Shown one piece after another: positions 60,101 through 64,000 of a stretch of 64,000 nucleotides of DNA. This stretch comes from Kalmanozyma brasiliensis GHG001 (Eukaryota > Basidiomycota > Ustilaginomycetes > Ustilaginales), in contig NW_015961988.1 of the NCBI RefSeq assembly GCF_000497045.1, forward strand, positions 124,001 through 188,000. Reading direction: 5' to 3'. The position numbers and the translations under genes are program-made. The notes beneath the pieces were generated by a model. The model saw only the letters and a program-made list of their open reading frames with translations, was not told the DNA's origin and searched no databases. Position 1 is the stretch's first letter. Each line of letters opens with the position of its first letter.

Positions 60101-61220
60101 AGTGACGAAGCTGATCGACCATGACGTTGATGGTGACCTTGAGTTCGAGAATCTCTCCATCGGCTTCGACTTCGATCTTTTGCGAGAGATCGCCACGAGC
60201 GACGGCCTTCGTAACGAGGGCGACACCGCGCACCTGGTTGGTGAGATTGGCAGCGAGGCGGTTGACGACATCCTTGAGCTCCTTCCACGTGCCTTCGACG
60301 CCATGCACCTCGGCTTGACCGCCGAGCTTGCCTTGGGTTCCTACCTCGAGCGAGACACGCGTGACCTCGGCGGCGAAATGCGAGAGACGATCGACCATCT
60401 GATTGATGATTTCCTTGAGTTCGACCATGACGTGGCCCTGTACGGGGACGGTGATGTGCTGAGTGAGATCTCCGGTAGCGACGGCCTTGCAAACGCGCGC
60501 AATATCCTGGACCTGAGCCTTGAGTAGACGAAGCTCTTCCTGCGCGGAGAGGCCGCTCTCGTCGTTGTAGCGTTCAAAGGAGCCGATGGGATCGTCGGCA
60601 CGCGGATGCTGACCGGTGAGAAGCACAGGGCCGTTGAGACCCATACCGAGCGGGTAGCTCAGCGGATATTTGGTGCTCTGCGGTTGCGAGTGGGAGAGTG
60701 GATAAGGGAAAGGCTTGCCAAAGAAGAGGTTGCGGCCGTTGACGTGGTCCGCAGCATCCTCGACGGCCCCGGGCGTGCGTACGATCTCGTGGTTGCGAGC
60801 GACCACGTCGAGATGATCCTCTGCTCGCCAAAGACGTTCTGCTAGCTTGCCCAGATTATGCTCGATGGTCTTTATGCGGTCGTCGGTGTGCGGAGAGTTG
60901 AAAGAGGGGAGAGGCAGGCGGACGATGCCGTCCAACTGCTCGTCGCCATCCTGCAGATCGATGGATGCAAGCTCTTGGGCGATATCCAGGCCGCTGGTGT
61001 TGGTCTGGATTCCGTTGGGCGTCCTTGTTGGATCCACCGTCATGGCGCGACGCACCGCGGGGGGTGGTCTCGAGTTGACTAAGGATTGTGTGAGGAGGAG
61101 GAGGTGATCGACCAGGTCGGTGGGCAACGAGGCCAGATCAGGAAGCGGCGTGGTGGTCTGGCGCGACAGGGAGGCACCCGATGTCGGCAATGCCGACTGT
61201 GCATTCAAGGTAGCTGCCAT
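57153..61220 (-). CDS. NIK1: Group III hybrid histidine kinase (Nik1/Os-1/Hik1 type)
   Basis: This cytosolic osmosensing kinase acts through the Ypd1-Ssk1 phosphorelay on the HOG MAP-kinase pathway, and in other fungi it is the target through which fludioxonil and dicarboximides act. The 1355-residue intronless protein has a 235-residue N-terminal part, then six tandem HAMP-type repeats of about 92 residues (each with EVGTxGxLGGQAxV) plus a final half-unit (about 235-835). The HisKA domain has phosphoacceptor His861 ([12 protein letters not shown]), the ATPase has the N and G boxes ([24 protein letters not shown]), and the receiver has Asp1275 ([11 protein letters not shown]) and AEDN for the acidic pocket. 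There is no membrane segment. Every catalytic residue is present, so it should be fully active. Confidence 0.97.
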   Translation of the reverse strand: MAATLNAQSALPTSGASLSRQTTTPLPDLASLPTDLVDHLLLLTQSLVNSRPPPAVRRAMTVDPTRTPNGIQTNTSGLDIAQELASIDLQDGDEQLDGIVRLPLPSFNSPHTDDRIKTIEHNLGKLAERLWRAEDHLDVVARNHEIVRTPGAVEDAADHVNGRNLFFGKPFPYPLSHSQPQSTKYPLSYPLGMGLNGPVLLTGQHPRADDPIGSFERYNDESGLSAQEELRLLKAQVQDIARVCKAVATGDLTQHITVPVQGHVMVELKEIINQMVDRLSHFAAEVTRVSLEVGTQGKLGGQAEVHGVEGTWKELKDVVNRLAANLTNQVRGVALVTKAVARGDLSQKIEVEADGEILELKVTINVMVDQLRHFSTEVTRVSREVGSKGQLGGQANVPGVQGVWKELTDNVNRMCSNLTGQVRSIGVVTTAVAKGDLTKTIDIDAEGEMAQLKDTVNSMVGQLRIFASEVIRMSMEVGTYGKLGGQAHVPNVEGTWKDLTENVNKMADNLTSQVREIARVTKCVAEGVLTEFINVDVKGEILDLKLTVNNMVRQLKTLSDEIIRVSVEVGTEGRLGGQAKVNDVKGQWSVLTERVNGMASNLTTQVRSIATVTTAVARGDLSKTINVEVRGEFLDLKLTVNNMVESLRTFSFEVTRVAKEVGTEGKLGGRATVLGVGGTWKDLTDSVNTMAANLTLQVRAIAHATTAVARGDLTQKVTIPVSGEMLDLVKTINNMIDQLSFFASEVTRVAREVGTEGKLGVQAQKQDIEGLWGEITDNVNIMANNLTSQVRAFAQITAAATDGDFTRFVTVEASGEMDSLKTKINQMVYSLRDSIQKNTAAREAAELANRSKSEFLANMSHEIRTPMNGIIGMTALTLETELSRSQRENLVTVSTLAGNLLAIIDDILDISKIEAGRMNVEEIPFSLRGIVFSVLKTLSVRATQKKLNLMYEVAPDCPDPLIGDALRLKQIITNLIGNAVKFTDAGGRVALKCKLSKMVNSNEAMLEFCASDSGIGIKQDKLDVIFDTFCQADGSTTRKYGGTGLGLSISRRLVNLMGGDLWVRSNYGKGSDFFFTMVVKLDQITEEQVKEKIRPYAGRNIFYLDTLHDETGVQAMIEDLGLKPFTVHSVDEASHRKRSMPRIDAIIADSLAVVEDLRNVEHLRYIPINLVSPAQLTLNLTYCLDHGISSYINTPTSLADLYYALLPSLESSAATPNEGANEVSYDILLAEDNVVNQKLACKILTNQGHKVDIVDNGHLAVQAVKKRGYDVILMDVSMPVMGGIEATMAIREFEKTLGDDQVPIVALTAHAMLGDKEKCLQAGMSAYVSKPIRRVELISTLHSLLSQRKVAGGRA
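58715..60515. repeat. Six tandem HAMP-encoding repeats
   Basis: A unit of about 276 bases is repeated six times plus a partial seventh inside the histidine kinase gene, with considerable divergence between units. The repeats give each HAMP unit the recurring block EVGTxGxLGGQA and the NxMxxNLTxQVR block. They are a possible source of unequal recombination. Confidence 0.85.
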
Positions 61221-64000
61221 GGTGAATAGGGACTGCCGATAGCTGAGATCGACGTTTTATGTGGAAGACTCGTGCTTTGCTGCGGTTGGACACGACGGAA
61301 GGGCCGGCGGTGGTGACCAAGACACTCGGGTCAGCTTGTTCGGATTGCAGGCGATTCGCGTGGAGCGTGGGAATGCTGTGGAGATGAGAATGAGCAATGA
61401 ATCGATTGGCCGTGGTGGGCGCTTGCAAATGAAGAGCAAGAGGCGACAGCACGACGAAATGCTGAGATGACGATCAGTGGACGTTTGCGCAAGACATCCT
61501 TTGGGCGAAGATGTTGACAGACGATGAGCGAAGAGGAGCAAGGGACCCGAGGAGCAAGTCTATCGACGCCAAACAATGAGACGCAGTGGTGGAGAACAGT
61601 AAGCTGCTGACCGGAGCAAGCTCGTATATGCTTGCAATGAAAGTGGGTCAAGGTGCAACGCGGTGGTAGTGGGGCAGCCGTGATGGGAAAGACTTGGCTC
61701 GAAGGGGAAGGCGGCTGTTGTTGCTCGAATGAAAAGCCTGTTGCGGGGGGTCGAAGAAGGTGGTGGGGAGACCGGACGTATCGAAAGTGAAGACTCGTTG
61801 CTGGACGAAGACTTCCGATGGAGTGTCGAAGCGATCCTGGTGCTGAGCCGAGACTGGGACGCGGAAGCCGAGCAAAGAAACGGATGATGCGGGAAGAGGA
61901 GGATGATGGGTGTCAATGGAAAGAGCAGAGGGCAGCGATAACTGCGAAATGGCGAGCGGCAGCGGTGAGCAGCAGCAGCAACGGTGGTCAGGGTCGCGAG
62001 AAGGAGAGACAGGAAAACAGAGCTCAAAAGCTGCAGTCGTTCCCACAGCCACGCCAAACGCCTAAATTGCGCTCTTTGCCCAAAGGGCGAGCCAGAGTCG
62101 GCAGAGCGTTCAAAGGGCACGGACACGGTCAGGGCCCAGTCACGCAGGCGAGCGAGCGAGCGAAAATCACACACACGCACACAAGTCAGAAAAAAAGGCT
62201 TGCAGACTGGCAATTCTCGAAGCGAGGGAAAGGGCTCACAAACAGCAAGCAAGCCACGAGCCTCAGCAGCAGACGCAGCAGCAGCAAGCAAGCCGCGTCG
62301 GAGCTGGAAACCTGAATCTTGACCCTTGAAAAGCGTGCCGCTTCAAGTCACCTGCCCAAAATCATCAATCTGGCCACGCAGCAGTTCAATCCAAACAAGA
62401 AGAGGACGCTCAGATTCACCGTGAACGGGCTCGTCACCCGTACCGTCCCGTTCCCTCGTTGAAAGCTGGAGCCTGATACAGTCATGAGCAGCTGTCTCGT
62501 CTTCCCCAAATCGAGCGTCGAGGGCGGCCATTCGCTGAAAGGTCGAAGGACGGGAACAGACTGTCGAAGACTCGGTGACCTGGAGCTCAAGTGATCGCCG
62601 TTCTTGCTTGAAGGGATGTCTTCAAACAAGAAGTCGGCAGCACACAGATTGCCCTTTGATTCAACTGAACGGTCTTCAAGCCCAACAAGCTTTTCATCTC
62701 GTTTCAGACGATGCATAGGCGAGCAGGGTCCCCTGGCTCAGAGCATGACTACCAATTCGCCAATCAATCTGGCACCTGGACCCTGGGATTGGCGTGCCCT
62801 TTCTGTCGATCGACTGAATCGCGGCACTTTGCCAGTCAACGCTCAAAATACAGGCAAAGGAACAAAGGAAATGGGCCTACCATTTCACAGCTGCTTGCTT
62901 GATAACGAAAATTTTGCTTCCAGGCCGCACAAAAGTTTGGCGCGGCTGTTGGTGTCCATGAGTGCAACATGGCATGCGTGTGTGCTGCAAGCCACAGCGT
63001 GACGCAGATCTGGCAGGCGAAATGGACGGAGCAGCTTCTGCCGGTCAAACACTTCGCAGGGCGTGACTTTAGGACGCCGTAGCCCGCTCCTTTCTCTTGC
63101 TGTCTTCCAGATGATGGTCTAGACAAGCTTTGCCGAGCGCAACAATAGATTCGAGAGCTCGCGCAGAGACCTTCGAGTCATGAGAGACCTCATCTTCAGC
63201 CCCTCCCCTCCGATCCGCAAGATGAATCACACGCGCAGCTGCAAGCCACACGAGGCTTACCTCGTCAATGCAGAGCTCTAAATTCTTGCCGCGAGGTGTC
63301 ACGCATGCCTTTCAGGTGATCGAATCAAAAGCCGCTTTCTTTTCGATTGACTGAGCAGGGAGGCACCAACTTTTTTGTTTCCTTTTTTTACAAGATTTGG
63401 GCGTTCATTTTCTCAGCCATTTTCTCACCATGCGGAAGCTAGTAAGTTATGACTTCCAGCGACGCCAAACAAGGCAGCTCAAAGTGGTGATCGAGCAATG
63501 CTTCGTGCATGCCGCCCTCAGACCAGATCAGACTCGACGCGCTCAGAGACGAAAGGACACAATGAGGTGTCAAGGGCTGAAGCGGCGCCAGTGAGCGCGA
63601 AGGGCTAGGCAGCATCCATCCGCGGTTCGAAGGGGTCCGCCCTTCTCGCATAGCGGGCTCGTGAAGGAATCGCTCTGCGTCGGAGGCTTATCGGACCTCA
63701 GACGACTACTCCCGCTATCGAGCGGCCGATGAAGGAGTCTGGCGCCATCAGGAGGTCCAAGCAGTCTCATACCTGATCACTCGCGGACTTCGCTGCGGGT
63801 CGTCTGCCAAAGTGTCTCACGCATCGTTTACGCCGACTGCTTCATTCACGTCGCATACGTTGCCAGCCCACCGAATCAAGTCCGTACAGCATGACAGTGG
63901 CTGAACGATCCCTTGTCGCTGTGTTCTCGAGGCTCGACCGCACCTCATCATTCATTTCTTCGCACGTACAAGGTGCCTTGGCCACTTGACAGAATTAGCA
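61221..64000. other. Upstream region of the histidine kinase gene, no other gene supported
   Basis: The first kilobase (61221-62310) is purine-rich on the plus strand and probably holds a long pyrimidine-rich leader of the minus-strand kinase gene. It includes short GAGC runs, CACACA steps and CAG/CAAG runs near 62150-62310. From 62310 to 64000 I find only short frames without recognisable domains on either strand, and no tRNA. A gene reaching in from beyond the window end cannot be excluded. Confidence 0.4.

Noticed and set aside
58638..60527. A 629-codon open frame on the plus strand, antisense to the HAMP repeats
   Set aside because: It mirrors the repeated, GC-biased codons of the histidine kinase gene; its translation only shows the repeat periodicity and no independent domain.
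61560..62291. A 243-codon minus-strand frame upstream of the histidine kinase gene, with a hydrophobic patch
   Set aside because: Composition (Ser/Leu/Pro/Arg from C+T-rich DNA) is that of a pyrimidine-rich leader; no family resemblance. It could be an upstream frame of the kinase mRNA at most.
63620..63640. Sequence GCGGTTCGAAGG resembling a tRNA T arm
   Set aside because: The stem does not pair as a T arm and no anticodon or acceptor arm can be drawn.

Overview
This is a nuclear window from a filamentous or dimorphic fungus, most likely a basidiomycete smut (Ustilaginomycotina: Ustilago, Sporisorium or Pseudozyma type). The evidence is long, mostly intronless genes, a few short GT-AG introns, GC-rich coding sequence, long pyrimidine-rich leaders, and a fungal-type gene set (group III hybrid histidine kinase, Zn2Cys6 and bHLH regulators, NDR kinase, caleosin, GH18 chitinase). 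The species assignment is an inference. I recognise 19 protein genes and one tRNA gene. I see no transposon, rRNA or CRISPR array and no secondary-metabolite cluster.

Layout. 1-6 kb: DNA polymerase epsilon subunit B and a secreted GH18 chitinase. 6-16 kb: a Zn2Cys6 regulator and, after a 3.5 kb apparently empty stretch, a protein joining a histidine phosphatase domain to an HbrB (TORC2 subunit) domain. 16.7-29.5 kb: a strongly divergent Ran-like GTPase, a caleosin, an unclassified protein kinase, a large unrecognised protein and a small one. 29.8-32 kb: a small acidic protein, an intron-containing tRNA-Glu(CTC) and an inositol monophosphatase. 32-43.7 kb: a poly-Q bHLH regulator, topoisomerase III with a possible mitochondrial presequence, and an OPT transporter. 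44-48 kb: a PHYHD1-like dioxygenase and, 76 bp tail to tail with it, a two-exon cysteine-synthase-like enzyme carrying a rhodanese-like domain without its cysteine. 48-61 kb: an NDR/LATS-family kinase, a secreted GH31 alpha-glucosidase and the group III hybrid histidine kinase. 61.2-64 kb: a long upstream region with no gene I can support.

The genes look like ordinary chromosomal neighbours and not one co-regulated system. Several belong to growth and wall signalling (HbrB/TORC2, NDR kinase, HOG-linked histidine kinase, chitinase), and two to DNA replication and repair (DPB2, TOP3). The observations most worth checking are the Ran-like GTPase lacking switch II, the phosphatase-HbrB fusion, the TOP3 presequence with two in-frame starts, the spliced cysteine-synthase/pseudo-rhodanese, a probable GC-AG intron in the chitinase, and the two long unrecognised proteins.
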